Positions 10,928-22,319 of a stretch of DNA of 64,000 bases are shown here, in pieces. The notes beneath the pieces were generated by a model. The model was not told the origin of the DNA and made no database searches. It worked only from the letters and a program-made list of their open reading frames with translations. Numbering within the stretch: position 1 is the first letter of the stretch; each line of letters begins with the position of its first letter. Made by a program: the position numbers and the translations under genes. Origin of the DNA: Eutypella sp. D-1 (Eukaryota; Ascomycota; Sordariomycetes; Xylariales; Diatrypaceae); assembly GCA_023313575.1 (NCBI GenBank), contig JAJTTP010000004.1:1798001-1862000 (forward strand). The letters run 5' to 3'.

Positions 10928-10967
10928 CTCGTGCTGCCTCGTGCTACCTCGTGCTACCTCGTGCAAC
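10928..10967. repeat. Four tandem copies of a 10-bp unit
   Basis: The unit CTCGTGCTAC is repeated four times head to tail, with one or two substitutions in the first and last copies. It lies in the spacer just after the open frame ending at 10860. It is a short minisatellite with no evident role. Confidence 0.8.
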
Positions 10968-13127
10968 GCAATCTCCCGTGAGAATACCACAACCTTCGAC
11001 GATGATGTACGATAGCGTCTAAGCTGTGATCACATCACACCAGACCCCGGCAACCTGGTTCCAATCAACTTAACACCTTCGGATAGCTTGACAAAAACGG
11101 CATGTCCTCTCGAAGAAGATAACGGATAGCTCATGTTTGCAGTAACACTGCTTTCCCTTAGATGTGGTATGGTATATAGTCGGCTCATCAAGCAGCCGTG
11201 TTGCCGGTATAGTTCGTTTGTAAACCCAATAATGGGTGTATGCAGACCAAGCTGTCGGCAACCCCAGAACCAGTGCTAGAACCATTAGAGAAGGAATGAA
11301 AGACAGAAGAATCCATGAAGATCTACGAGACATAAAGAGGGGAAGTGGACCAGCGCTGATACCCCCCTTGTCCCCATCCCCTCTCCCCTGCTTGGCAAAT
11401 GCAGGCTGTCATGTAAAGTGCGCCAACTTGCATTTGTGAGACATGGGTGGTAGGGTGGTAGTGGTGCTGTATGGCTTGCCATGTGCTGACTAGGACTACT
11501 ACGAAATGTTCGAGAGCATATATTAACTCTCATCCTTGCTTGCCTACCTGCGTACTTGCTAAGCATAAATCCGTATTGCATTCGCCGATAGCTTAATCTA
11601 GCTAGGACTTAAGAGCTTGCTTTGCCTGCCCTCGAGAAATATTAGTCACCGAGTTGTTCAATACCACACAAGTAATAATATTTCTACTTCTCTATGTGCA
11701 ACCCCCACGGCTTCCATGCAGGATCCCAAATATTTAATACAGAACTTATACATCTCCCTGACGGCCGTTGGCAGAAACCACGTAGATAGATCATTACCGA
11801 CAATCTTACCAACGAAGCTATCGCTATAACCTGCCTAACCGTTTTCCGCTCATGTAATTTATGCGAGACTGCATACTTGACTGACTGGGTATCCCGGGGT
11901 GAAGTTTGTGGAACCGCTTGGCACCGAATAGCCTCGTAATCCCGCACGATGCCATGTCCTGCCTGCCTCAAGAATAAAATAAACCTGCAGGAGGAATTAC
12001 GCTGGGATTATCCGTGTGCACAACGTGGCTAGGGGGCTTACGGATGCATAGCTGCAGTACGTAAAGAGGCTACGAAAGCTAGCAAGTCATGCATGACAGG
12101 GGGAACGAATACAGTAAGACTTTGCCGTTGATCTGCGTGTCCGTCTCGCAGCATGCTGTCTCATCCTGGCTTTTACCAAACAAATGGACGAACAGGAACA
12201 CAAGAGAAGAGAAAGAGGAGAAGAAAGGAAAAAAAGTGATAAAAGCGAATAGCTCTTATTATATTTCTATCTAGGTATAATTGCGTACCTATAGTACAGA
12301 ATTTTTTGTTTTGGCCATTTTCGTCATCATAACCGTAAGGGGTTACCGAGTAGTGGAAAAGAGGTAATAAGTTCATCGTCATAAGTCGTCATCAAGGGTC
12401 GTAACAATCATATGGGATCCCGAGTCGGGGGGTGGCCGCACAAGGGAACTCCCATAGAACAAAAGGAAAAGTAAAACAACAGCCCCGAAACCAAACAGGG
12501 AGGAGTGCAGATGAGGGACCTCTTCAGAGATCGAGGAGCACAAACACCTGCACACACACCACGTAATATATACAAGGTCATCCACGAGACGACCGATCCT
12601 TCTCCCATCGATTAATTCCTGAAACCCCATTGGACCATATCTGTTGGTCTGGTCAGGGTTTCCTCCTCCCCGCCAACCCCGTACACGTTCGGAGATGAAA
12701 ACGGGCGAGTCTCCTCTAGCCCATTTCATCGCCGTAGATGTCGAGGGCTCATAGGTCGGGGGTCCGATACCGAACCAGTAGCGGCCTCTTTTTTTTTGTT
12801 GATTTTTTTCTTCTGTGAATTTTTTCGTGTCATAGGTCGTAAAGGTCATAACTCATGATAAAAAAGCCGGGTTGGCCCATCCCTCTTCTCTCGCCACCGC
12901 CGCCTCCCCGATTTTTTTTCCATGATTCCGCCGATCCCCGAGAGATATACAGCGAGTTAGTGTTGTCGTTTTCGTTCTTTCTTTCTCCCTCGATGAGAGG
13001 GAGATTTCGGATTTCTTGTTTATAATGGTCTCCTATCTCTACGCCGCCAAGTGTATGACGGATCAAGTAGAGTAGGCTAGAGATAGTTGAATGATTAGAT
13101 ATAGGGAGCCCCCCCATGACCCCTAAT
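10968..13127. other. Spacer and probable 3' untranslated region of the 1091-aa gene, no gene seen
   Basis: Nothing in 11.0-12.3 kb resembles a gene. The part nearest 13127 lies immediately downstream of the minus-strand gene at 13128-16403 and probably includes its 3' untranslated region. A 156-codon minus-strand frame at 12379-12849 has no recognisable content and falls in that presumed 3' region. Confidence 0.5.
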
Positions 13128-16100
13128 TTAGAGCGCCTGGCCGTACGGGAAATCGATGACCATGCGGTTCTCGTCGAAGACGACGTTGTCGGGGGGAACT
13201 CCAAGGGCGGCAGCAATCTCGAAGCCGCGCTGCTGCTGTTGTGCTAGCGGAAGCGGGGGTGACCTGTGCGGCTTCTGGGGACTGTTGCTACGCGACCGAG
13301 ACTGGTGCATCGGATGATGTCGCGGATTGTAGTGACCCTTGTCCTGGATGCTGGCGGAAGGGGTGGGGGTGGGGGTGCCGCGGTTACTGGCGGTGTCCGG
13401 CAGAACACCGAGCGGGTGACCTTTAGTCGGGCTCGGAGTTGTCGGGGAGACGGGCCACTGGCAGTCGGGTTCAGGCGTACGGGGCCGAGAAACGGAGACA
13501 GCGAGACCGCTAGCGTTGGGCTCGCTACGCGACTTCAGGCTCCGCTTCGTCCAGCTGCCGCGCAGGCTCGACTCGCGCTTCGGCACGGCATTGGACGACG
13601 ACATGGCAGCGGCCGCGGCGGAGAACCGGTTCTGCTGTTGCCGGTCGCCGCGGCTGCCGCTGAGGGCGACGCCCCTACCGCCGCCGACGAATCCGAATTC
13701 CGACACCCAGGCCGTGGCGTCCGAGTGGGCACCCCTGCTGTGATGCTGCTGGTAAGAATGGGCCTGGACTTGGGGCTGGGTTTGGGACTGGGACGGCGAC
13801 TTCGGACGTCTGAGGGGCTTGCTAGGGCTGCGGCGGAAGTCTTCTTTCTTATCCGCCGCCGCCGGCTTAGCCGCGCTCTCCTCATCCCCGCCACCGCCAC
13901 GTCTGCCAAACCGCCCACCGATCCTGGACCCCGAAAGCGAGCGCTTGATATTGCCAAAGACGCCGCCGCCCGTCGCACCACTGGCCTTGTTGAGGCCTGC
14001 GCTGGGAGGACTCTTCATGGTCCTCCTGCCGCGTGGGCTATCGGCGGCGGGCTTCTGCGGTTCTTCGTTCTCCCGGTGATGGTGGTCTCGCTCGCGGTCC
14101 TCACCGTCGTCGTTGTCGCCGGCGTGGGACTTGGAGATCGAGCGCCCGATGCTGCTGCCCGAGAGCTGGCGGCGGATGCGGCCGCCCAGAATGCCGGCGG
14201 CCCTGTTGAGGCCGTTCATGCCGGCGCTGGGCGGGCTCTTGGCCCCAGCAGGATGGGACCGGGGCGCCCTGCCGCGGCCGTGGCTGTAGCCCTCGAAGGT
14301 ATCCACGCTCGCGCGGGGCGTCATATCCATATCCATGTCGGCGCTGCCACGCGGCGTCGTCTCCACGCCCACGAGCGGTCCGACATGCCTAATGCTGATG
14401 CCGCTGCCACTGGTGATGCTGCTGTTGCTGCTCTGCCGGCTGCTGTCGCCGCCTTCACTGCTAATGTGGGTTTGGGCGCCGGGAGGCCCATTCACGACCC
14501 GGTTGTTGAACGGTTTTCGGATGTTATCACCCGAGGGTTCGCGTCGGATTTCGGGTGCTGCCGCGCCGCCGAATCGGCTTGCCGCTCTATTCAGGCCCGC
14601 GCTCGGTGGGGCGGACATCTTAGACCGCATTCTACCCATGCTGCTGACCACGCTTGTTGTAGGCGGAGGAGCCATCGAAATCGTGCGGTCGGAGCCGACG
14701 GAGTGCACGGACTGCGCGAACGAAGGCGCGAATGACGGCGCCGGCGAGGGTTCCCGAACACGAACGCCCCTGCTCTCGGAAGTGTTGCAAGGATGCAGGC
14801 TGTTGCCGGCCGCCAACGATGACGTCGACTGGGCGGCCGCCGGGAACATACGAACATGGCCGTCCGTCGGGGACGTCGGTCTTGACGCCTCTCCTCCCTC
14901 CTCCGGGCCGATGCTAGCGCTGCCGAACAGCGATGACGTGCTGGCGGTAGCAGCTGCGATCGAGGACGGCATCTTGCGTATCTTCTTAGCGACGCGCTTC
15001 AGCGGGGAGGGCGCTCTCGTAGTCGAGTTCTGTTCCTCCGGAGCGGACGTGACGGATACGCGGGGTGCCGTCGCCGCCGCAGCTGACGTGGGTGCTTTGC
15101 CGTTGGCATTGGCGTCGGCCATCGACTCGGTAGACGACCTCGTCGACGACTGCGATGAGAACCCGTCGTCCAAGTCCGCGCGGCTCCGCTTCCGGCCAGG
15201 CACCATGGGATGCCGTCGTCGCAGTTGAGGCTGCGGCTTCGGCGTCTGCTCCCCCTCGGGCGTCTTGGTGAGCGCCGCGATATGGGCAGACGCGTACTTG
15301 AGCCTCGAGGCGGCCGAGAGCTCATGCATGCGGAACTCCTGCTGCGTCGGCGAGGGCAGCTCCTTCTCGAGGCCAGAGCCGACGGATGGGATCGTGGGTA
15401 GTGGCGTGTGACCACTGTTTCCTCCCTCATGCTGCTGGCCATGCCGCGAGGAAGGTCGGGCCCTGCTTCCTGGCGGTGGCTGCCGCGTCGACTGGATGGC
15501 GTGCGCCTTGAAAAAGCCCGACGCCATGAGCTGGTGGTACGACTGCAAGATTTCCTCGCGGGAGGGCCTATCCCCCGCGGAGGACGGGAAGGGCGGAGCT
15601 GCCCCCATCGTCGTCGCGGCCGCCATGCTAGCGAAGCTCGGGTGGTGGTGCAACGGCGCATCCAGGGTGGCACCGCTGGGCTGGTGGCTGAGGTGGTGCA
15701 TGAGCGGGACGTTGGTCTGTGACTGCGACCGGGGTCCTGCACGATGATGCTGCATGGGGTATTGATGCTGGCGGCCCCTAGCCGTCGCTGTCTTCGTTTT
15801 GGTTATCATGGATGTCCCCGCTGGCGGCGGATCTGGCATGCTAGTGTGCTTGCGGCGCGCGTGGCTGTCCTGGTACTGGCCTTGTCCCTGGCCATGGTCT
15901 AGGCCCTGGCTCATCAGGGACGTGGCCTGTGACTGGGGCCGTGAGTCGGTGACGGAAAGCGAAGCCGAGAACGACGACGCCACAGAGCCGCCGCGCGACC
16001 GGAGACCGAAGGCATCGCGCACGCGGCCGAAGAAACCGCCCGACTTTTTGGGTGCGAGGGCCGGGTGCAGTCCTTGTCCTTGCTGTGGTTCGCACGGGTA

Positions 16101-16403
16101 CGGATTGTTTTCGTGCTCTTGCTCATATTGCTGTTGTTGGTATGGATATGGGTCTGGGTATGGATTCTCGTCCTCTGGTAAAGATGATGACTGTGATTGG
16201 GTCTGCAACTCAGAGTCGGCAGACAACGGTCTCTCCCTCTCGCCACTGGTGTAGAACTGGCTCTCGTAGGAGCGGATCTCATCAGGGCCTAGGAACTGGG
16301 CGGGGGGGACCGTACTAACGCGATCATTCATAGAACCCTCCTGGAAGCGGGATTGTGCGCGCATACTGGACCTTGAGCCGGGCCGCGACGCGTCCAACGC
16401 CAT
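13128..16403 (-). CDS. Large disordered protein of unknown function (1091 aa, intronless)
   Basis: A single frame runs from the ATG at 16403 to TAA at 13128-13130. I recognise no catalytic domain. The protein is dominated by Ser, Pro, Gln, Gly and Arg with Gln, Gly and Ala tracts, so most of it is probably disordered. Ordered-looking parts are few: a basic amphipathic patch (KKSGGFFGRVRDAFGLRSR, about residues 118-136) and a C-terminal tail (EIAAALGVPPDNVVFDENRM). A motif of the form PPSAGLN, followed by an Ala/Gly-rich stretch and basic residues with SGS, occurs three times near residues 598, 724 and 796. The repeated unit and the ends are the parts most likely to be conserved. Role and location are unknown; a phosphorylated scaffold or regulator is conceivable. 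The reverse strand also has a long open frame, a side effect of GC bias. Confidence 0.8.
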   Translation of the reverse strand: MALDASRPGSRSSMRAQSRFQEGSMNDRVSTVPPAQFLGPDEIRSYESQFYTSGERERPLSADSELQTQSQSSSLPEDENPYPDPYPYQQQQYEQEHENNPYPCEPQQGQGLHPALAPKKSGGFFGRVRDAFGLRSRGGSVASSFSASLSVTDSRPQSQATSLMSQGLDHGQGQGQYQDSHARRKHTSMPDPPPAGTSMITKTKTATARGRQHQYPMQHHRAGPRSQSQTNVPLMHHLSHQPSGATLDAPLHHHPSFASMAAATTMGAAPPFPSSAGDRPSREEILQSYHQLMASGFFKAHAIQSTRQPPPGSRARPSSRHGQQHEGGNSGHTPLPTIPSVGSGLEKELPSPTQQEFRMHELSAASRLKYASAHIAALTKTPEGEQTPKPQPQLRRRHPMVPGRKRSRADLDDGFSSQSSTRSSTESMADANANGKAPTSAAAATAPRVSVTSAPEEQNSTTRAPSPLKRVAKKIRKMPSSIAAATASTSSLFGSASIGPEEGGEASRPTSPTDGHVRMFPAAAQSTSSLAAGNSLHPCNTSESRGVRVREPSPAPSFAPSFAQSVHSVGSDRTISMAPPPTTSVVSSMGRMRSKMSAPPSAGLNRAASRFGGAAAPEIRREPSGDNIRKPFNNRVVNGPPGAQTHISSEGGDSSRQSSNSSITSGSGISIRHVGPLVGVETTPRGSADMDMDMTPRASVDTFEGYSHGRGRAPRSHPAGAKSPPSAGMNGLNRAAGILGGRIRRQLSGSSIGRSISKSHAGDNDDGEDRERDHHHRENEEPQKPAADSPRGRRTMKSPPSAGLNKASGATGGGVFGNIKRSLSGSRIGGRFGRRGGGGDEESAAKPAAADKKEDFRRSPSKPLRRPKSPSQSQTQPQVQAHSYQQHHSRGAHSDATAWVSEFGFVGGGRGVALSGSRGDRQQQNRFSAAAAAMSSSNAVPKRESSLRGSWTKRSLKSRSEPNASGLAVSVSRPRTPEPDCQWPVSPTTPSPTKGHPLGVLPDTASNRGTPTPTPSASIQDKGHYNPRHHPMHQSRSRSNSPQKPHRSPPLPLAQQQQRGFEIAAALGVPPDNVVFDENRMVIDFPYGQAL

Positions 16404-19400
16404 GGTCCTCGGACCCGGCGTCGTCGTCGGCGTCGCTGTTTGATTTCTCCTATTCCCCGGGCGGCGATGGCGTTCGGTTCTCGTCCTACCTGCCGCTACC
16501 GCGTGGGATTTCCTCCCCTCCTCTCACAGAGTACTCTCTCTGTCCCTGTTGTCCTTCTGTATGCTCTTCTCGCTATGACCATGCGTGGTTGTTTACCTTC
16601 GTCCTCTGTGCTACCTCCTCGTCCGAGTGGGGTTGATGGTGCATTTGTTTAGGACTTGACCGACTCGCTCTTGTTCTGTGTGTGTTTGTGTTTGTGTATG
16701 TGTAATGGGTATGTTGTTTGTGTGTGTGAGTGTAAATGCAAAATGTATGTGTGCGTCCGGTTCTAGCCCGACAAAACGCGGTATAGATAACAACAAGATG
16801 AGAGCATTTGTCAGTTAGGCGGTAAACAGTAACTAGTGTGTGGTTGGTTTATGTGGTCTCTCTCTCTTTTTCTTGAAGCTTTGCTTCTGGGGGGAAGGGG
16901 CAAAAAGAACGGGAGGGGTTCTTCTCAAATAAGTTTATGAGAAAAGACCAAAAAGACGTTTTCGTATTCTGTCTGGTCAAGCGTCAAAAGGCCCTCGTTT
17001 TTTCTTTCCTCGTATGTCAATTCCTCTCTCGGTAGTTATTATGTGGCTGCATGTGTGGACAAATAGTAGAGCAGGAAAAAAAAAAGCTGTCACGGTTGCA
17101 TGGTAGCATGGGTCCATGGGTCTTCGAACTGGTTGGCATAGCAACGCCCCTCCTGTACTGTCCTGTACTGGTACACTAAACCAACTGGTAATTTCGTACC
17201 CACGTTTTAATCTCCCCTTTTTTCCCTTTTCGGCAAGAACCCGGTCACCCAGCGGATCCATTCACCCCAAAGCGAACCCCCAAGCCCACCAAAGGCCCTC
17301 CCCAAAACGGCCAAGCCTCCGAATTGCCCAAGCGCCCTGACTTGCCCTAAACAAGCCTAAGAACGGTCGGATCAGCCTGTCAACCCTGCCAGCTCACTAT
17401 CACCTTGCACCACGACCAAATTCAGGCCCCGCCGTTTCGTCTACCTGCAAATCATATACGTACCTACCTGGGAATGTAAACAATTATGACAGTCACTTAT
17501 ATGTTTTCTAGTTGCTCCGGCAGCTCTGGTATCACGATCGTATCATTCTCGGTTTCGGAGGTTATTAAAGTTGCTGTGCTATAAGTGAAGGTTGTTTAGG
17601 CCACAGTATGTAGAATTAACATCCTGCCTACTTCGTACATACATATGTACGGATCGATGGCATCAGCCGCAATATATCTGGAGAGAGCTATATATATATA
17701 TAATCGCGTTGTGGCTCCAGTCCCAACCTTGGGGATTACTATGAATCCACTTCTCATACCGCAACCTCCATAGTAGTGAACTTCGTTTGTTGGTCCGCCC
17801 GGCACCGTAGGTATGAAGATAGAAATACCCCAGATGGAGAACCTCGTTGATCTGGTACATAAATAACTATGGCAGGCCAGGTTCAGGCAGAAAGCGGTGT
17901 CGAGGTTCTTATCCGTTGCGCAGTTCAGCTTACAATAGCAGAGCAATTGTCTGTTGTCAAGTGATCACATTCCTCTCGTCCTTCCTCGCCCGGTCCTGTC
18001 TCCGGCTCCGTAGCATCCTACGAAGCCGTCGTATGGAGCCGCCCTGGCGACCATACCTAAATCTAATGAACACGAATTTGAGTGCTCATCGTCTGCCCTC
18101 TGTCTAGGAGCATTCCCGCTGCAGGTAGTATCAACAAAAATACTGATAATGTCTAGTTTGTATAGCACTATCCTAAGTGATCTAGTAGGTCCTGCTTCTA
18201 GTGAACAGGTTGTCGGCCACCGCTCTGTTACTACCGTCAAGGAGGATATCCGAGCCCCGCCAACTTTACGGAGGTCGCGGCCCCATCATAGGTAAATACT
18301 ACACAGTGTCGAATGGCGAAGTACGACGACAGCCGGAAGCCCAAGCTACTGAGCAACACCACGACAGTAAGTATTAGGTGGAGGCGTCTATCTATACTTA
18401 CCACATTGTTATCCGGAGTCTGGCCGCATCTCAAGGACATCCAGGACCTAATTACAGCCCAGCTTCTCCAACATAGGTCCTTATATTCGGGGCCTGTGTG
18501 TAACCATCTATCGATTGGCGGTTGCGGGACTCGGGCTGGGGATAATGAAGGTCTCCGAGCCGAAGGACCCCCCAACCGTGCAACATACACATCGGGATGG
18601 CACGCCACCTGCTTCGAGGCGGCAGGCGAGTGAGAACCTACCCTGGGACTGGGCCTCGCTGGACCACGAGAGAGTGCTCCATCCGGGCGCCGTTCGGCGG
18701 CCTGGTCCTTAGGCCCCACAACTCCTGCCGCCTGCCCCTCCTCAGGTGCCGGAATTGGCCCCTGAAGCGCCTCCTGAGTGCCCCCCCCCACCTTCTTCTC
18801 CCAAGAGGGAGAAGCTGGGCTAGGAGGATCGCTTCATCATCAGGTAAGCAGGGTAGTATAAGGACTTGATCAGGGAGATCGCTCATTCAACATGTACCGA
18901 GACACATGCATGAGCCCGTGCTCATGGCGAGGCAACCCGAAGGCTCGAGATGCATCGTCGATGAGGCTCATCTCGAACTTCAAACCTGACCAAACAGCTT
19001 ATTAGGCTCGAAAGAAAACAGGGGGGGGGGGGGAACAAAGAATACCAAGGCCTATTCTATCTTAGCTTACTCGGTGAATTACATATTGTATGCAAAATTT
19101 ATCCATATACCGTCCTGTCACCACCACATATGATAGATAGCACGGCCTTGCAATTTACATACAAGGTGTAGGTTTCACTATGAGTTTAATCCGCAACAAG
19201 AGACCGGGCCAGACTAGGCCGGGATACCCACTCACTCACCCCTGAGGGCAAGCGAAAGTGAAAGTGAAGCGAATTCTTACTTGTTCCTCTTTTAATCAAT
19301 TTCTCCAGCTCCCCCCTTCCGCGGTTTACTTACCCGGCGGCCTGTATCTATAGATACCGGCAATCCAGTATATAAACAAACTTCCAGAAGCGGTTCCGAT

Positions 19401-20736
19401 CGCCGTCGGCTTTTTTTTTCTTCTCTTTCCATTTTCCAGCTCCCTTCCTCCCCTATCCATTCATTTATCCCTACCTAGTTACCTACTTACCTATCCAGGT
19501 ATGTTGCTCAAGTTGCCTGCGAAGGTTACTACGGTTACATAGTGGTAAGGGGAGGTAGTCAGTCCGAAGGAAGGTTCATCGTATGCGACGCCGCAGTGGC
19601 CTCGGTACGTTTCGTACAATTAAATGCTTCAAAAGTTGTACCTTACATACATACCTAGGGCATGGTTTACCGAATACATGGCAGTGGTGTTAACAATATT
19701 TGGGTTTGGAACCATACTTAGGTAGTTGAAATTAAAGTTAACTGCATACATAAAATCAGCGAACCGGGGGAAGTTCCGAACTGGATCTCGGAATACAGTT
19801 AAGCTTTCCAAAGTTTTTCTCGTCTTTAAACTTTTTCGCTGGAAACCGCCCCGTATATGTAGTATGCATACGCCCGAACTCTTTTTTCCCCTCTTCTTCT
19901 TCCCCCGGACAGGGCTGGGGGTTGCGGTTCCCGGTCGAACCCCTCTTACTTCCACACTCGCCGAGGGCGCCGCGTCGCGGCGAACCTTGCCATACGAACA
20001 GCCTAGAGTTTAATATGAGAGTTAGGTATTCCCTAAGTTTGACCCGAGTGGTCATGAGGCGGACGGACAAAAAGGAACGGATGGTATACAGACTATCATT
20101 GATTTCATGACATACGTGCAAGGGAGCCCTGTGGATGGGAAAATGCTGGTTATTGAATTCTAAAGACTATAATTTCTACATCGTCGGGGTGCCTCCCCCC
20201 GACGCTTCAATACAAACGCATGATGGATTCATCCGTCCATCGAGGTCTGGAAACAATCAAGTATGGGATAAGGTGTATGTCGATATAACCTAACACACAG
20301 GGAACCCCTCCCAACCCAACTGCATGCATATCCACGGGGAAAAGAAAATAGAGTCGGATTGCCCCCATACCCCCAGCCCAAGACCCCTTGTATGTAACCA
20401 ACCCAGCCTCCGATACTTACCCGCCAACCGGCCATGGCGACAAATCGAAGTGAATGATAGGTGTTACAGGTCGGATTTCCCGAACCGTATATGGTGAATG
20501 CCATCGGTATATACAGATATGCAAAGAGAGCAATAACAATGGTTAAAACAAAACGAGAAAGCATGCCGTGCTGGCCCGTCGGCCGGGTATAAAAGTCAAG
20601 TGGCGGACTAGACCATCCCGGGATGTGATGAACGCCCTAACGCCGTCATAGACCGTGTATTTCGTCATCCCCTTCCATCTTCCACTCTGTGCGGCGCAGG
20701 CGACATAATGCACAGTCACTCCAGTGAACCCCCCTA
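16404..20736. other. Spacer between the 1091-aa gene and veA, no gene seen
   Basis: The first kilobase is the promoter and leader of the minus-strand gene at 13128-16403 and contains GT-rich simple sequence at 16675-16735. The remainder shows only short frames. Other contents: a TA-rich patch near 17690-17702, a run of 13 G at 19021-19033, a pyrimidine-rich tract around 19410-19460, and TACCTAGGTA-type words near 19475-19720. The part next to 20736 is the presumed veA 3' region. Confidence 0.55.
20182..20204. other. GC-rich hairpin about 540 bp past the veA stop codon
   Basis: CGTCGGGG (20182-20189) pairs with CCCCGACG (20197-20204) across a 7-nt loop. It lies on the 3' side of the minus-strand veA gene and could sit in or beyond its 3' untranslated region. 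The stem is seen; a role in RNA 3' end formation or stability is speculation. Confidence 0.55.
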
Positions 20737-22319
20737 TTACACTATGAACTTTTTCTGTTGCCATTCGCTATTGGCTCGCCTGTACCAAGCAGCGGCTGAG
20801 TCCCTGGGATCTTCGTAATTGACACCAGGGCGCTGCCCATTGACAGTACGCTCCTGGGTCGCTTGGAAGACATCATCGTGAGAACGCTTTGTAGGCTGAG
20901 AATCACGTGTCGTATACAAGGGACCAGGTTTAGCGAACGAGTCTGACCTGGCAGACCACGCAGTCGAGTTGTTCCTCTCCCGCTCAATGGCCGTGATGGA
21001 AGGCAGGATCGCTGAGGACGTGGAACCCCTAGCGCTTCGGCTTGGCGTGCTAGGCATCGGTGCCAGAGGCTTCATGGTGCTGGCAGCATAGTTGTAAGAT
21101 GGCTGTATCTTCATCTCCTGCTCATGACTGGAAGGAGGGCGGTCGTAGTACCCGGGCTGAGTAATGAAACTAGGCGACGGCGGAGGTGGATACGAGACCT
21201 GAGACCCAGTATGGAATGGTGCCGGGTGGGCGGGAGACACTGGCGTGGAGAGTGGGCCTGATGGAGGTGGAGCATACACCGGCGGCGCACAGTCCTGTCC
21301 TCCTTGTCCAAAGCTCAAGATGCGGCCGGGCTGAGCGGCTTGGTACATTGGGGGTGGCGGAGGGGCGTGATGTCCGTAATCGGCATTGGATGGCCGCCGG
21401 GAAGGGTCGTGGCTACTATATGCAGTGCCGTCCATACTGGAGTTGCTCACGGAACGGGGCCGTAAAACCTCTGGGGTCTGAGTCCTGCGCTGTCTGGTGT
21501 AGTTATCCTCGGCATTATCCTCGTAATCTGCGCCGGCAGCGGGCTTGGTATCGCGTCTTCTCATGCGCACATCTCGGCGAATACGGACTCGACAACCTTG
21601 CTCGGCGACAGTTCGGCTGAGTGCAGTGCTCTCCGAAAGACCAGGAAACTTTTTGGCGCTAAAGACGGCGAAGTCATCCGATTTGACCTCCATCCGGTGA
21701 TAGAAACCCTGACCATCGTCGTCACCACCAGCGATACCCTCCCTGTCCTCCGCTCGGGGTTCGATCTCCTCGTCCTGATCATCCTTGATCTGCTCATACA
21801 GCGTAAATACCAGTCGATATCGACCCTCGTGGCGTATGGAAAGATCGGGGAAGATGAAGTAACCAGCTGGCGCGGGTCTGTCGAGGTAGCAGCAACCCGC
21901 TACGGGGAATCCAGTAAGAACGGGCGGCGAAGTGGCAGCAGGTGTCTGCACACGGCCATGCGCCATAGGCCGGGCGTGTTCAAGCGAAGCAAAGACGAAG
22001 AAATCGGCATTGTAATCGAAAGTTATATCCCTTGCGGTATCGTAGTTCTCACCTTCAAGAACCTTGAACTGAAGCACAGGAGGCGGATCGACTGGACGAC
22101 GGTCGGCAGAGGCTAAGAATCAAATTAGCTGCGTCATCCACCAGCGAGTTGGCATGTGCCGAATTCCATACATTTGGGACCGGAGCCGCAGGCGCGAGCA
22201 CGCTCGGGTTGCTGAATAACTTCCAGCTCGTACCAGAGATGCCGGCCCCCTTTAGTGATGCGCATTTCACGCACCACAATGGCCCTAGTGGGTTCCGATG
22301 GCAAGACTACGTTGGCCAT
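20737..22319 (-). CDS. veA: Velvet protein VeA (global regulator of development and secondary metabolism)
   Basis: VeA binds VelB and the methyltransferase-like LaeA in the nucleus and links light to sexual development and secondary metabolite clusters. Join (minus) 22319-22172 and 22112-20737. The 59-nt intron has a GCTAAT branch-like site and interrupts the signature QQPERARACGSGPK|SSADRRPVDPPP, rebuilding it exactly. The product is 507 aa. The velvet domain covers about residues 15-240: an acidic insertion at 159-184, MEVKSDDFAVFSAKKFPGL at about 190-208, and a basic RVRIRRDVRMRRR at 224-236 that fits a nuclear localisation signal. The remaining half is Pro/Ser-rich and disordered and includes a KRSHDDVF motif typical of VeA C-termini. 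This ordering, and the long C-terminal region, favour VeA over VelB or VosA. A CAG just upstream of the ATG might be the acceptor of a leader intron. Confidence 0.95.

Noticed and set aside
12379..12849. 156-codon minus-strand frame past the 1091-aa gene
   Set aside because: It sits where the 3' untranslated region of that gene is expected and has no recognisable content; homopolymer stretches distort its translation.
13266..14735. 489-codon plus-strand frame
   Set aside because: It lies entirely opposite the 1091-aa minus-strand gene. Long antisense frames are expected in GC-rich low-complexity coding sequence, and its Ala/Arg/Gly-rich translation has no domain.
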